Positions 23,618 to 40,200 of a DNA stretch of 64,000 bases are shown one piece after another (positions within the stretch are counted from its first letter, which is position 1; each line of letters opens with the position of its first letter). The notes under the pieces were generated by a model. The model was not told the origin of the DNA, did no database searches, and was given only the letters and a program-made list of their open reading frames with translations. The stretch is from the NCBI GenBank assembly GCA_010279815.1, contig QEOQ01000253.1, forward strand, positions 935,978 to 999,977, given 5' to 3'. This stretch comes from Brachionus plicatilis. Taxonomy: Eukaryota > Rotifera > Eurotatoria > Ploima > Brachionidae. The position numbers and the translations under genes were made by a program.

Positions 23618-26564
23618 ATATTTATAATGAAAACTCAATCTTAAAATATTTTTAATAAAATAATAAATTTTTAAAAACTTTTAACTTTTAAAATTTGGAA
23701 TTTTTCGGCCTTAAGCGTATGTTAAAAGCCAATTTTTTAGATTGGGTCCAAAAAATATTTTTGGCTATATCTCCTTAAAGGCAAATTATAAAACTAAGTC
23801 TTGCATTCCAATTGTTCAACATACCTGAAAATCTTATCAATCGATTTTTTTATTTAACTTTTACTCTTAGAATAAAGACAAAATTTAAAATAAAAGTTAG
23901 TCTTTAATTTTTTAATTTGACTCCACAATTTTATAAGTTTATTCAAGAAGAAATTCGAAATTATTCTAAGAATAAAAGCAAGCTTTTGCGCTTACTCTTA
24001 GTTTAAAGTCAGGAGTCAAGGTTTGTTCTAAAAAAAATAAAATACTTTTTTAACATGGCTTCGAAGGTATTAGAACCATATAGAATAAACCCAAATTTTG
24101 ACAATGTTCCAAGAGTAATGGTCACGAGTTTACGGTAATTGTTTTTATTTGTTAAAAAAAATAAATCGCTTTTAAATAAATTAACTAAAACATTAAGCAA
24201 TTTTCTTTTGAATCGACCGAATATGTTATTAATATCCTTTCACTGAATTTTTATGTTTTTTAATACAAAATAATTAAAATTAATTATCAATCTTTTTTAA
24301 AATTAATCACTTTTTTACATAAATTAATTTGTTTTGTTAATAACGAATTTTTATTTATTTATCTTGATTTTTAAAAATCTTCGAAAATTTAAGCTTTATT
24401 TTCTTTTAAAAGAAGAGATGGCTAATTAACAGTAATCATATCAGATAACCATTAAGATTCTCAATTTTGTAAAAAATCTCAGGTGAAAACAAATGCAAGA
24501 AGTATTTAAGTGACATACAAAAAGAAAAAAAATTTATTTTTTTTTTAAAATTCATTAATTAAAGAATGAAAAAAATTAAAAAAATGAAAAAAAAATTAAA
24601 TAAACAGAGTCTTAAAAAAAATTTTTTTAATAAAAAATTGAAAAAATAAATTTAATTAATTAAAACTATCTATTTTGATTTCAAGCTTAAATATAGGTCG
24701 AACCAAATGTGCTAGAGCTTAGATTTTGGTCTTGCGTGAAAGCTGGTAAAATTGTGAAGGATAAATGACACAGTATTAATGGGGGAGATAAGTATGAGTC
24801 CGTGTTTTATTTAAAAACTGGAGGTCCGTGTTTTAGTAATAACCCAAAAAAAAAACCCTGTGACAATAAATTGAATTACTTCAAAATATTTTCTCAAAAA
24901 TATATTATAAAATTTGTAAAGAGCAAAAATAAATTTCAAGAAAGTTATCTATTAAAGTTTAACTTTCAAAACTGTAAAATTATTTGATCCGAAGGTTATA
25001 ACCAATTTGAGTCTTGAAAAAGAGTGCCCCAAAAAATATTTTCCAATTTTTTTTTAATTGTCCCAAAATAAATCGATAAAATATTTTTACTATGATCATT
25101 TTTTCTTGAAATAATGATCAATCATTTTAATTTTTTAGATAACTGTAAAAAATTTGGTACTTTTTTTAAAATAAATAACATGATTATACCAAAATTGGAC
25201 TAAGCTATTATTTTTTACATTATATAGACTGTAATTGAATTAACATTCTTGCTCATTTTATTAAAAAAAAAACGATCTTAGTAATACATTTTCAGAAAAT
25301 AATTTCATTTTTCGAGTTTTTAAGTGCCAAAGTTAAAAATATGCTATTTTTTCCAATAAAGACGTCCTTTAGTCTCAATCAATGAGCCTAGTGCTCTAAA
25401 AACAATATTCAAAAAAACAATGGACATTTATTTTATAAGATATATTTTGTTTTGTGAAGTTGAAACTAAACAACTTTAAAATCTTGAAAAAATCGTTAAA
25501 AAGGAAATATAAAATATCAAATATCATTTCATTTCGGTTTCTTGATAAAGTTTGCCTGATAAAGAACAAAATCATTTGTTTACTTTACTTAAAAATTTTA
25601 ATTTAAAAGTTTAATTTCCTAATTGGCAATTAAACATTCAATCATTAACAATTAGTTATTTAAACCACTATTAAAATTTTTTTTTCTATTATTTAATTTT
25701 ATAAGAAGTATTTTTTAAAAGAGCAGAAATTTTAAATTAAAATTTAAAATAATATTTCTTCAATCAATTTATTCATATTAATGAACATATAAAAGTTAAT
25801 AATTTTTTGACAAAAAAAAAACGTTAATTAAAATATTTTTGAATTTATATTTTTTTTTTCACAATAATTTTAAAAGTTTTTTTCTCTTAGAATAATGAAT
25901 GAATTTTGATGTCGAATTGCTTGATTAACCTGGTATAAAGTTACTGAGAGTGCATCTAAATCTTAAATAACCACAACGAAAATTATAAAGAAGATTTTTT
26001 TTTTACTAAATTAAAAGTAAAAGCTATCAAATTATAAATAGCATTTATTTTACTATTGCTAACCATTAAACATGGGGTGTTAGATGAAAATTTTAAAATC
26101 AAAATTTTGTATTTACAGTGAAAAAAAAAATTTCTTAACAAAGCTAAAAAATCTAAACTGGCTTAGAAAATTTTAAGCTTGGAATAAAAAAAAACTAAAA
26201 TTTTTTCATAAAAGCACAAGTGTTAACAAAACGCGAATGCTAAGTCTATAACAGTACCTACCCATTCATCAAATGTTCACATCGGTCTTTAAACTAAAAA
26301 GAAAAATTAAAATCTTTCTCTTACACAACTGGAAGCCACGCTTTTAAATTTTAGTTTTTAAATTGCAAATTTCAAAATTTTAAAATTTATTTTTTCAAAG
26401 ATTTCACAAAGCTTTTCGGCTTGACAATTTAATTTGAGAAAAAAATCCATTCTCTTCTCCTCCACCACGTACCGCACAAAACATCCATTTCTATTAAGCC
26501 TACAAAAATTTTAGATCAATTTTTTAAATAAAAAAAAAGAAAAACAAATTTTTTTTAAAACAAA
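23618..26564. other. 2.9-kb intergenic region, no gene seen
   Basis: AT-rich. Long poly-A/T runs occur near 24530-24640. No ORF has convincing codon structure on either strand, and no tRNA-like B box was noticed. The final ~150 bp (from about 26440) is pyrimidine-rich with CTTCTCCTCCACCACGTACC near 26453 and is likely the 5' UTR/promoter of the GC-rich gene. Confidence 0.55.
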
Positions 26565-28802
26565 ATGTCAGCAGTCGAATTACAACCAGAGGTGTCTGGT
26601 CAATTGATGGCGCCAAGCGACGTCAAGCCGTTGATGAACAACCAGCCAGGCCAAGCGGAACAAGCACAAAACCAGGAGCCTAAGAGCCAGCAGCATCCAT
26701 TGCACCAGTACGACTTGACCATAATGCAGAAATTCTACGACTTGTGCTTGACCAAATTCAGCGAGCAGAATGCCAGCTGGAAGCCGAGTGAATGGATGCA
26801 CATGAACCCGATGCCAACTCAGCTGTCCTGGGAGCAAAAGAACGAATGGCCCAACCCGACATGCCTCAGCCAGAAGCAACGAGTGTACGAGGCTTTTGCG
26901 AGGCTGGCACGCGAGTCCGGCGAGCCCATGATTCTGCTGCCCAATTTTGAGTACGGTGACCTGATGAATTTCGACCGATTTTTGCAGTCAATGCGCCAAG
27001 ATGGTGTCAACTCGATCGGCAAGTACAAACACTTTTTGAACAGCAAGGACATGCGCAAAACAGAGTGTGACTTGGTGGTGATTCACCCGCGCTTTGGCGT
27101 CCTCTTGTTCGAGGTCAAGGACTGTGATCATTTTGACGTGAAGCGACGCAGCAGCGCCAAGTCCCACTTGAACCAAGCTCGCTCATGCTTTGACTCCATT
27201 GCCAGATTCATTGGCGAAGTGAAAGGCTTCCAGCTGAGCGAATGCCGCATGCCCATCACCGAGTTCGTCGCGTTGCCCAGCGTCACCGAATCTCCGCTCG
27301 TCAACAACCAAGCGTTGAGCCCAAAAGGAGACCACAACACGTCAGCGTCGAGCACCTCGAGCTCGCGCCCTCTCAGACAACTCAACTTTTTGATCAAAAC
27401 AGACTTGGAGGACAGCGCCCAATTTGCCAAGTGGTGGACCCGGTGCGTCGCTGAGCCCAAGAGCCAGCAATTTCAGCAAGCCGAAGCGGCCAATAAAGTC
27501 AACAAATTCGATGTGAACCTGATGAATTTGATGGTGGGCTTCATCAACAATGTGAGAAACAACTCCATTTTGCCAGTGGTGTATGCCCAGACGGGCGACT
27601 TTGCTCTGCAACAGGAGGCCAAGGAACACTTTCAGCCCGCCTTGAACATCCATGCCGAATTTTTCAAGCCAACCCACGAAAAGTGTCGCTCATGGTCCAA
27701 AGTTGTGCTGCTGAGCAAGGATACTGAAAAAACGCGCCGCACCATCTGCTTGCAGACCTTGTGGCTGCTGCTGAACGACTCGCAGAAAAAAATCAGCGTA
27801 GTGTGCTCCGAAGTGAACAAGCCCTACTACGAGGAGTTTTTTGCTCGTCAACGCAAAGTCTACAACAGCTTGAACAACCTCAGAATTTACACCAACTTTC
27901 ACTCGTGCGACTCCAATGGTCAGCACACAATCAAAAACAATGGCGAAGTGTGGATATTTGACTCGGGCATCAACGGCTCGCTCAGAGACGTCTTCGAGAG
28001 AGTCAAGGAAATGAAGTCCTACTGGATATTCACCGAACAAGAGGACTTGGCGGCCCAACTCAACGCCGAGATGACCAATTTGGATGTCAAGCTGGTCAAG
28101 CTGGACGACCAGGCCAAGCAAGAAGAACTAATGCCGTCCATCAAATTTCCCATGAGGGTCAAGTGCGATTTGTTGGTCGTGTCAGACCTCATTTCCTACC
28201 AGCAGACCAATCTGTTCAACAAGTTTGTCAAGAGCAATGCTGTGCTCAATCAGGCCATGAGCTACCAGAATCATGGTCAGCATGACCGGTACCATCAGCA
28301 GCAGCAGCAAATGCATCAGTTGAAGTTCAATCCATCGAAGAAATTTCGATCAGTTAAGTTCATTCGCGGCGGAAGCATTGACAATCTGAGAACTCAGCTG
28401 AAGATGCACGATTCAGTAGTGGCTCCTGTCGTGTTGGTGCACGTCGGCGACGAAGATTTGTTCAAGACACGCGACTCGACAAAGACCCACGAGCACATCA
28501 AGGAGTTGACCACTTTGATCCGCGAGTACTGTCCCAACAGCTTTGTTATGCTGTCCACCCTGATGAGACGCAGATCAAGAACTGAAAATGGAATTATCAA
28601 TGATGTCAACAAGGGAATTATTAACTTTTGCAAACAGACCAAGACCGAGTTGAACTGCTTTTACATGCTAAACAACCATTTTGAGCCCAATTTTCACACT
28701 CAAGAGGGCCGACAATTGACCAACAAGGGCCTCAGACTTTACATGGACAACATCTTGTTCACAGTCGACTACTTTTTGGTCAGAAACAACAAGCAACATT
28801 AG
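26565..28802 (+). CDS. GC-rich intronless protein: NERD-like nuclease region plus degenerate SGNH-like C-terminus
   Basis: No named family is claimed for the 745-aa protein as a whole. Residues 1-50 are Gln/Pro-rich. Residues 100-225 look like a NERD-type PD-(D/E)XK domain: CDLVVIHPRFG with D169, LLFEVKD with E183 and K185, and Q204 in SHLNQA fit the D...ExK...Q core. A Ser-rich linker (about 250-270) follows, then an unassigned alpha/beta region (about 375-540). The C-terminal 200 residues resemble an SGNH hydrolase: DLLVVSDLIS (535-544) where GDS is expected, VLVHVGDEDLF (623-633) where GxND is expected, and QLTNKGL (717-723) where a catalytic His is expected. Thus Ser, Asn and His all appear replaced, pointing to a non-catalytic fold, as in the OSK domain of Oskar. 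A His/Gln run lies at 570-585. GC content is visibly about double that of the surroundings and codons end mostly in G/C. Reading-frame integrity is complete. Confidence 0.8.
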   Translation: MSAVELQPEVSGQLMAPSDVKPLMNNQPGQAEQAQNQEPKSQQHPLHQYDLTIMQKFYDLCLTKFSEQNASWKPSEWMHMNPMPTQLSWEQKNEWPNPTCLSQKQRVYEAFARLARESGEPMILLPNFEYGDLMNFDRFLQSMRQDGVNSIGKYKHFLNSKDMRKTECDLVVIHPRFGVLLFEVKDCDHFDVKRRSSAKSHLNQARSCFDSIARFIGEVKGFQLSECRMPITEFVALPSVTESPLVNNQALSPKGDHNTSASSTSSSRPLRQLNFLIKTDLEDSAQFAKWWTRCVAEPKSQQFQQAEAANKVNKFDVNLMNLMVGFINNVRNNSILPVVYAQTGDFALQQEAKEHFQPALNIHAEFFKPTHEKCRSWSKVVLLSKDTEKTRRTICLQTLWLLLNDSQKKISVVCSEVNKPYYEEFFARQRKVYNSLNNLRIYTNFHSCDSNGQHTIKNNGEVWIFDSGINGSLRDVFERVKEMKSYWIFTEQEDLAAQLNAEMTNLDVKLVKLDDQAKQEELMPSIKFPMRVKCDLLVVSDLISYQQTNLFNKFVKSNAVLNQAMSYQNHGQHDRYHQQQQQMHQLKFNPSKKFRSVKFIRGGSIDNLRTQLKMHDSVVAPVVLVHVGDEDLFKTRDSTKTHEHIKELTTLIREYCPNSFVMLSTLMRRRSRTENGIINDVNKGIINFCKQTKTELNCFYMLNNHFEPNFHTQEGRQLTNKGLRLYMDNILFTVDYFLVRNNKQH

Positions 28803-29270
28803 ATTAGACCGATTTTATTTAGGCTTTTGAAAAAGAAAAAAAAAAAAACTTTAAATATTTTATTCCATTTACTTAGATTTGTTTTTTTGTTTAATAGTTT
28901 TATTTCATAATTAGTCCACAAAAAAAGATCTTAAAGACGTTTTAGTGAATTTGCAAGTGCCCTCAGGGATTTTTATAATTTTTTTTTCGCCATATTTTAT
29001 GGTTTTTTTCCACTAAAAGAGCTTAATTTTTTGATTTTTCTAAAGGTTTTTAAAAATTTAGAACATTGAACTCAATGATTAAATTTAGTTTGAGCCAATA
29101 GTTTAATGTGTTCTTTAACAAAAAAAAAACAAAACAAAAACTTAGCATTTAAAGTTGTTATTTGTTAAATATTTATTTTAATTTAAATAAAATTTGATTT
29201 TAAATTTTTCATTTGTGTCCTAAAAACTGAAAAGTCTGTTTTTTGTCTTGAATTTTTCTTTACTAAAAAC
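28803..29270. other. Downstream intergenic sequence
   Basis: Base composition drops abruptly to AT-rich right after the stop codon of the GC-rich gene. No gene seen. The 3' UTR presumably lies in the first 100 bp. Confidence 0.55.
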
Positions 29271-29515
29271 CAGAGTTGTTTAAAAGTCTCAAAAACAATT
29301 CAATTCCGGACTTTAAAATTTTTTTTAAAAAAAAAAAGTTCAAGTCCAGAATTTTTTTTTTTAATTTGCTAGATCAGGCTTCATATGAAAAAATTTATAT
29401 ACTCTTGGGTTGTTTAATGCAATAGATTTGCCAAATATCAGAATTTTCTTGCAATCAAAATTTTAAAGTCATGACTTGGACTTGACTTGAGACTTGTGAC
29501 TTTTAAACAACTCTG
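29271..29515. mobile_element. 245-bp hAT-like MITE
   Basis: The ends CAGAGTTGTTTAAAAGTC (29271-29288) and its exact reverse complement (29498-29515) form 18-bp terminal inverted repeats. The flanking octamers CTAAAAAC and CGTAAAAC match at 6 of 8 positions, compatible with an aged 8-bp duplication. Ends starting CAGAG with an 8-bp duplication suggest hAT. A related right end, ACTTTTAAACAACTCTG, sits at about 4718-4734 in a kinase-gene intron, showing that the family is dispersed. Non-coding. Confidence 0.7.
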
Positions 29516-31670
29516 CGTAAAACTAGTGATAATTTTCTTTCAAAAGAATAAACTTTACAGCACTTGATAATTAAAATAAATCAAAATCGAATTTGGCGCA
29601 AAAATCCGCTTTTTAGCTTGGAATAAAACCAAAAATTTTGGTTAACCAAAGTTAAGATTTAATCGTGTCTTTTCACTTCAAAAAGGACTTAGTTTTTAAA
29701 TAACTCTTATTTCTGGTTTTATCACTAATTTTACTTTAAGAATTTATTTTTATAAATAACATGTTAAAAATTCTTATTCTATTCAATAATTTAAATTAAC
29801 ACCTAAATCTTAGATTTATCTCAATTCTCTTTATAAAAAAAGTCTTAAAAAATAATAAAAAAGAATAATTGTATTGCATTCCGAGCCAAGTTTTTTTTCC
29901 TATTTTGGTGTCGGAAAAAAAATATTTACCGACATAAATAAATTTAAATGCCTAACATAAATACATTTATTTTACTTTATTAACAAATTTACTGACCAAT
30001 TTAAAATTTTAAAAAACCTTTATCAAATCACCTCCAAATGGTCTTGTCTCTATGGGAGTCAATTTAACAAATTGATAATCCAAATCTCTGATATATGCCA
30101 CATTTAATCTTGCTCTTCTTTCAACCTTCCCTGATTCCATGATGTCTATTTTAAATGACGAATTGAAGTTCATGATAAAATTTATCAATATTCTTAAATT
30201 TTGCAATTCAAACTTTAACTTTTTTCGCTGTAATATTTATTAATAAAAATTAAATATAATTTAAAAATTTTTATTGAGCCATAATTTTGATAACTCAATG
30301 TTGAATTTGAATTTGTCTTTAAAGTTTTCAAATAAAGACTTCAAAAGAATCAACTGAAGATCAATTAGAAAAAAAAGATTTTTCTGATTTAAAATACTAA
30401 AAATTTAATATTTAATTAAAAAAATAAATAAAAAAACTTATTTTATCATTTTAATAATGATATTAATGAATTAAGTTTTGACCATGTGATCATGATTATG
30501 AACTTCAAGTTGCCATTTTAAACAGTGGCATCATGAAAAGAAGGAATACTTTAGATTCAGTTAAGCATGCGATATTATTGAGGTCTAACTATTAAAATTG
30601 CCATAAAAAATTTTAATTAATGCTTTTATTAAAATACATTATTTTTTTAAAGAAAGAATAAAACAAAAGTTAATTTTTTATGCAGAATTGAATCCATTGT
30701 ATGAAGTTTTTAAACTTATTTAAAGTTTTTTTAAGTTTTTAATTTTACAAATTAATTTTTTTTTTAATTCAAAGACACAAATTAGAGCTTCTTTGAGTAG
30801 CATTTGGCAGGCTTCCAGTTAAAAAGTAACTTAAAAATGCTTAAGAAATCCCAATTCTTTATAAACATTTAAATTGTTTAATTATTTGAAAAAATTATTG
30901 ATCGATCATGTATTTATTTGTTATCAAATTTATTTAATAAAAAATTCGCCTCTAGCAATGTTCTCTATTTGATCATCTTTATTCTTCCTAATTAATTGAT
31001 TGTCTTAGCTGTATCTTGAAAAAATCAAAATATAGACCGGAGACTCTGTTAAATTTACAAACAGTTAACTAATTTGCGATATAAGAATATAATTTTGAAT
31101 TGGAACTATTAAAAACTTATTAAAAAAAATATTGGAATTTATTTAAAAAATTTGATTACAATTTAAAAAAAAGATTTCATTTTTAAGAGATTAGAATTTT
31201 TAAAATTTAAATTCATAGTCTAAGAATGAATATTAATCGAATTTCTCTTTTAATAACACAAAAATTATTTTTATTTATTTCTTATAAATGTTCTTTGATT
31301 TTTCTTCTTGTTTTAATTTTTCTTCTAGTTTGAGAGATAAAAGAACTTTATTATTAGTCTGATATTCTATTAAAGAATTAGACAAAAGGCTAAGTTCAAT
31401 TAAAATAAACTTAAAACAATTTACAAACTGTCCTAATCAACCAAAATAAGGAAAATTTAATTTTAAAATAGATTGCGCTACCAAATTTTGACAAGGATTA
31501 ACTTCAAGAATGTTTTAGTAATATTTCTTTGCTAAAATAAAGTGAATTTTATTCTGAATATGAATATGATTTATTTCAATATTAAATATTTCAAATTAAT
31601 TTTATTTATAGTAAAAAATATTCAAAAATTAGTAGATTTTTGGTTCCTAACTGCCAAAAAAAACCAAAAT
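29516..31670. other. Intergenic region with one possible orphan exon
   Basis: Mostly AT-rich and featureless. A minus-strand open stretch at 30009-30234 (below) is the only coding-like segment. The last part, upstream of 31671, should hold the promoter and 5' UTR of the MBT gene. Confidence 0.5.
30009..30234 (-). other. Possible orphan terminal exon, unidentified
   Basis: After TATTACAG on the minus strand (acceptor-like, ending at about 30235), a frame runs to a stop at 30009 with a protein-like sequence including KVERRARLNVAYIRDLDYQF and a conserved-looking end, ETRPFGGDLIKVF. I do not recognise the family. No upstream exons were found. It could be a gene fragment, a mis-seen transposon piece or chance. 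Confidence 0.25.
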
Positions 31671-35994
<4,324 letters not shown>

Positions 35995-37253
35995 GTGTCG
36001 AATTAGCTTTGTTGAAAATAATTTAGAAATCAACATTTTAAATATGTCAAAGTCCTTTTTTGTTTTTGTTTTTTTTAAATGTCCAAATGTACAATAGAAG
36101 CATGAATAAAGATTTAACTGAATATTATTTTATCGATTAACATGAGTTTGTTTTATTTTTATTTTTTGATAGAAGTTAAATAAAATTTGCTTTTTATATA
36201 TAATTAAATTCTTTTAAATCGAAATTCAATAAATATTTCCTTAAAAATTAAATTCGTAAGATCTAATGGTTGATTTCTAAAATTATTAAATTTAGAATAA
36301 TTGAACATCATCCTGACATTTATGGAAATTTTCATTTATTCTATTTTATTTATTTTTTTGGGAGGTCTTGCCGGTAAGGTGATCCATAGTTCACCTATTA
36401 TGGGAACAATACTTGTTTTAGTAAAATATTAGTTCACTAAATCTGATAATTGTATACCTATTTTGAAAAAATTTAAAGGCAATATTAAAAAATAGATAAC
36501 TAAATGGTGCAAAATATGAGAGATTGAGGAGGAATATGTATTTGGATAAAATCTCAAAAAATATCATTAATACTGCTCAAAAAAGTGCTACTCTGAAATC
36601 TTAAAAATTTTTGTTTACCTAATTTAAAAATTTGAGAAAAGAGAAATTGAGACTGTGTCGGATTTTCGAAGGTCGAGTGTATTTAAAAAAAGTAAAGAAT
36701 GAAATAGATCAAATTTTTAAAGAATCCAAAAAATCTAGATTTAACTTGCAAAAAAAATTTATATCTATATCTATATTATAATCTATGTCTTTGGAGTTTC
36801 TTCAATGAAGTCCTTATTCTTAACCCTAAAAAATATTCGATTTCCCCAATGTTGGCAATTCGAAATAAATCAAGATTGAGGGAAACTCGATCACAAAAAA
36901 TTTAAATGACATTTAAAAACCCAACTTTGAATTTATTGAAAAAAACAACAAAATTTTCTTTTTAAAAAATAAAAAGATTATGACCATGATTTAAACTTGA
37001 TTCCTTTAAATCTGAAGGCCACTTTTGCTCTGATTTTCGTATAATCTTGGAATTGTTTTGAATTTTTTCAGTTTATTACAATCATTGATTAAATCAAATT
37101 TTTTGTTAGCAAATAATTGCAAATTTAAAAATTAAATTCCAAATAAATTTAAATTTTTTTGACATAAAATATTTGTGCATACCATCTTACGAAGATGACT
37201 AAATAATCAAAATCATTAAAGATTTACTTGAAAAAAAAATCAATTTCCCTAGA
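35995..37253. other. Intergenic region between MBT gene and WDR11
   Basis: Contains the MBT gene 3' UTR and the WDR11 upstream region. Around 36361-36410 a GC-richer patch (GGAGGTCTTGCCGGTAAGG) includes a small GGTGA/TCACC inverted pair; I see no gene in it. TTTCCCTAG ends one base before the WDR11 ATG. Confidence 0.5.
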
Positions 37254-40200
37254 ATGGAAACCAACACTCAAGTCATCTTAAACAATTTAGATTCTTCAAA
37301 TAAAAACTCCATTGATTGGTATTTAATAAACTTTTAAATCAAAAATGATCTTTTGATATTGAGATTTTTTTGAAGGAACCATCTGGGATGCATTGCCTTA
37401 GCTTATTTGAACAATATTCACATTATTGACGCCACTAACTTAAAAGTGGGAAAAATTTTGTTTAAAAACTAATTTTATGTCAATAATTTTAAGATATTGA
37501 AAACATTGAGCCCTCAGAGCTTGTCCAAAAGCGTCATTTCTAAATTGAAATGGTCCACGTCCAACTTGAATAGTAACAAAAACATTTATCCACATTTGGC
37601 ATCTGCAACAGACGATCTAATTTCAATCTGGGACATAAATGAGTCTAGAATCGTTGGTGAACTTTTTCCAAATGAAAATAATCAATCAACTCCTAATAAC
37701 AAAGTAGTCGAAATGAGATGGTTGTCCAGTGCTCAGACTACTAACAAGAATAACAACTCAAACACTCTGTTATCTCTTTATTCAAATTCCAAATTAATTA
37801 TTTGGAATACAGAAAGTTCTTGTCGAATTTGGCAGAAAAACATAAATGACCAGCGACTACATGGTTTTACCTTTGATCACCACGATTTCTTAAGGCTGGC
37901 GTGTAAACTAATTTTTAAAATTTTAAAATTTCATAATAAAAAAGCATAATTTAAGTTTTGGGTTCAAATTTTATTAATTTTCTAAAGCTCGATTCAATGG
38001 GTGACTCGAATTTAGTGGAAAAGTGGCAGCGAAAGTTTTACCTGGCTTCAAATGATGCATCAGCACATATCGATTCAAACGCGGAGTCGCCACGTCGCTC
38101 ATCAATTAATTTGTTCTCGAGCTATTGGAAAAAATCAGTCGATACCAAGCCAAATACTAGTCAATCGATTCAGCAAAAAGCGCTTTTGAAAGAATGTTTC
38201 CAAATTGAATTTCATCCAAATGTCAAAAATATTTTGTTCCTAGTCTATCCACGTGAGATTTTTGTCTTTGATCTGACCATTTATCAGACCATAGGGTTTA
38301 TTCAAACAGACAAGGTCTACAGTCCATTTCAACAGATTTATCCTTGTCACCAAGCAGACGCTTTTTATGCCCTGCATGAGAACGGGTCACTCTCAGTGCA
38401 TGGCCGATGCAAAGACAGCATTCACCAGTACGAACTTATAGCCAATACTGAACAAAAGCGTTTGCCAAAGAATTGTAGCTTATTTGGTTTGTCTGTGTGT
38501 CCAAATACGGAGCGATTCTGTTCAATGATTTTAAGTGATGGCCGCATATTAAAATATGAACTTTTTGGCAAAAAAGATAAAACTTTGGATAGCGAAGACT
38601 TATTTTTATTTGAGATCATGGAAAGTAAAAAAAGGTTAAAATTAATGCTTGTTTCCATGCTAGACTCAATCTCCTCGAGCTCTTTTGTGGCCAAAATGGG
38701 ACCTCGTTTGACAAAAAAAAATTGTAAATTTTGGTATCCGTTGATGGCTATTGGAGACTCAATTGGATATTTATCAATTTTCAATTTGAATTTAAACAAG
38801 GTCGATCGCAAAATAGCATTGTCAACAAATCCTTTAATGGGAATTGAGTGGATTACTCTTTCTTCACTGATTGCTTGGTCTTATAATTCAAACATGTCCT
38901 TGAGTGTAATAGAATCTTTTAACAATTCACAAAATAAACAGCAAATTTTGGTCAAAAATGATGTTTTTTATGTCGATTTGAGAACGGGTGAATCTGCTCT
39001 TGTTCGAACAAACCAAATTGAAGAGTCTCCAATCACAGCTGTAAAAATTTCTCATTTAAGGTAAAAAAATTAATTGAGATTAAATAAGAAAAAAATATAA
39101 ATTACATAAATACTGCTATCATTCGTATATAGAGAAAATTCAATGGAAGAATTAAGCTCTTTAAATGAATTAAATTTGACAATTTAATTTTTATTTTAAT
39201 TTAGGTCATGTCGACCCTGTGATAAAGTGTTCACAAAATAATTAATTTTAGGTATCATGTCCAGAAAATAATCATTTAGATTTATCACATTTTTTGTGAT
39301 AAAAAAAAAAAAAATTTTAAAATCAAAAATGGGAAATTTTTTTAGTTATCAAAAAATTTTTAATTAAAAAAATAAACAGTAGTTGTGTTTAAAATTTTTC
39401 AATCTCGATTTATAAAAAGATAAAATGACTAACAAAAACTTAATATTTTGAAATTTTTTATACAGAAAAAATTATTCGAAAATAATTTTAATTATAAGAA
39501 AAAAAATTTTGGATGATAATTATTTAATAATTTTTATGATCAAAAAATGATCACATTTTTTGTGTACACTTGATCACATACTCGACTTGACCCAAAAATT
39601 GAATAAAAAAGCTTCAGTTGGAACTTTAATTAGATTTTGAAAATGCACAATAAAATTTAGTTTTGATCAGAATACTTTATACCGTTTTCCCTTGTTCTAT
39701 TTTCATTTATGTTTAGGATCTTTTTAGATTTTTTTTCTCTACCTGTTAGACAAAAATTAATCTGGCGGCCACATTAACTACTTGGAACGGCAAATCTTTA
39801 ATTTGATGTGATCACTGCGGCAAAGAATGGCAATATTAATTTTGACCTAAAAACAAGTCTCAAAATAATGCCTAAAAAATTGGAGATTTTATACATTAAA
39901 TTTCAAAAAGTTCAAATTCGTAAATTGTGTGATTCAAGTTTAATTATTGAAAATATGAATAAAAAAATAATATCTGAAAATTTAATAGTGAAATTTCTTT
40001 TTAACAAAATTTAAATTATATTAAATCGAACAATGTACTCTCAATGTACGAAATCTAGGAAAATAAAGGTAGAAAAATTGAATTTTCAAAAAAAAATAGC
40101 TTATTATAAATGAAATTATTAAAATTCTTTACTAAAAATATCAAAAAAAGCGTAAAATATAGATAAATATCATGAATTATTATTTGTGGATCTTAAAGGA

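Noticed and set aside
26580..28642. Many long antisense and off-frame ORFs across the GC-rich gene
   Set aside because: High GC removes stop codons in all frames. Only the 745-codon frame has coherent domains, so the others are shadows.
31542..31670. N-terminal extension of the MBT gene frame upstream of 31671
   Set aside because: The extension is Phe/Ile/Lys-rich like translated non-coding AT sequence, unlike the Ser/Asn/Gln-rich protein that starts at 31671.
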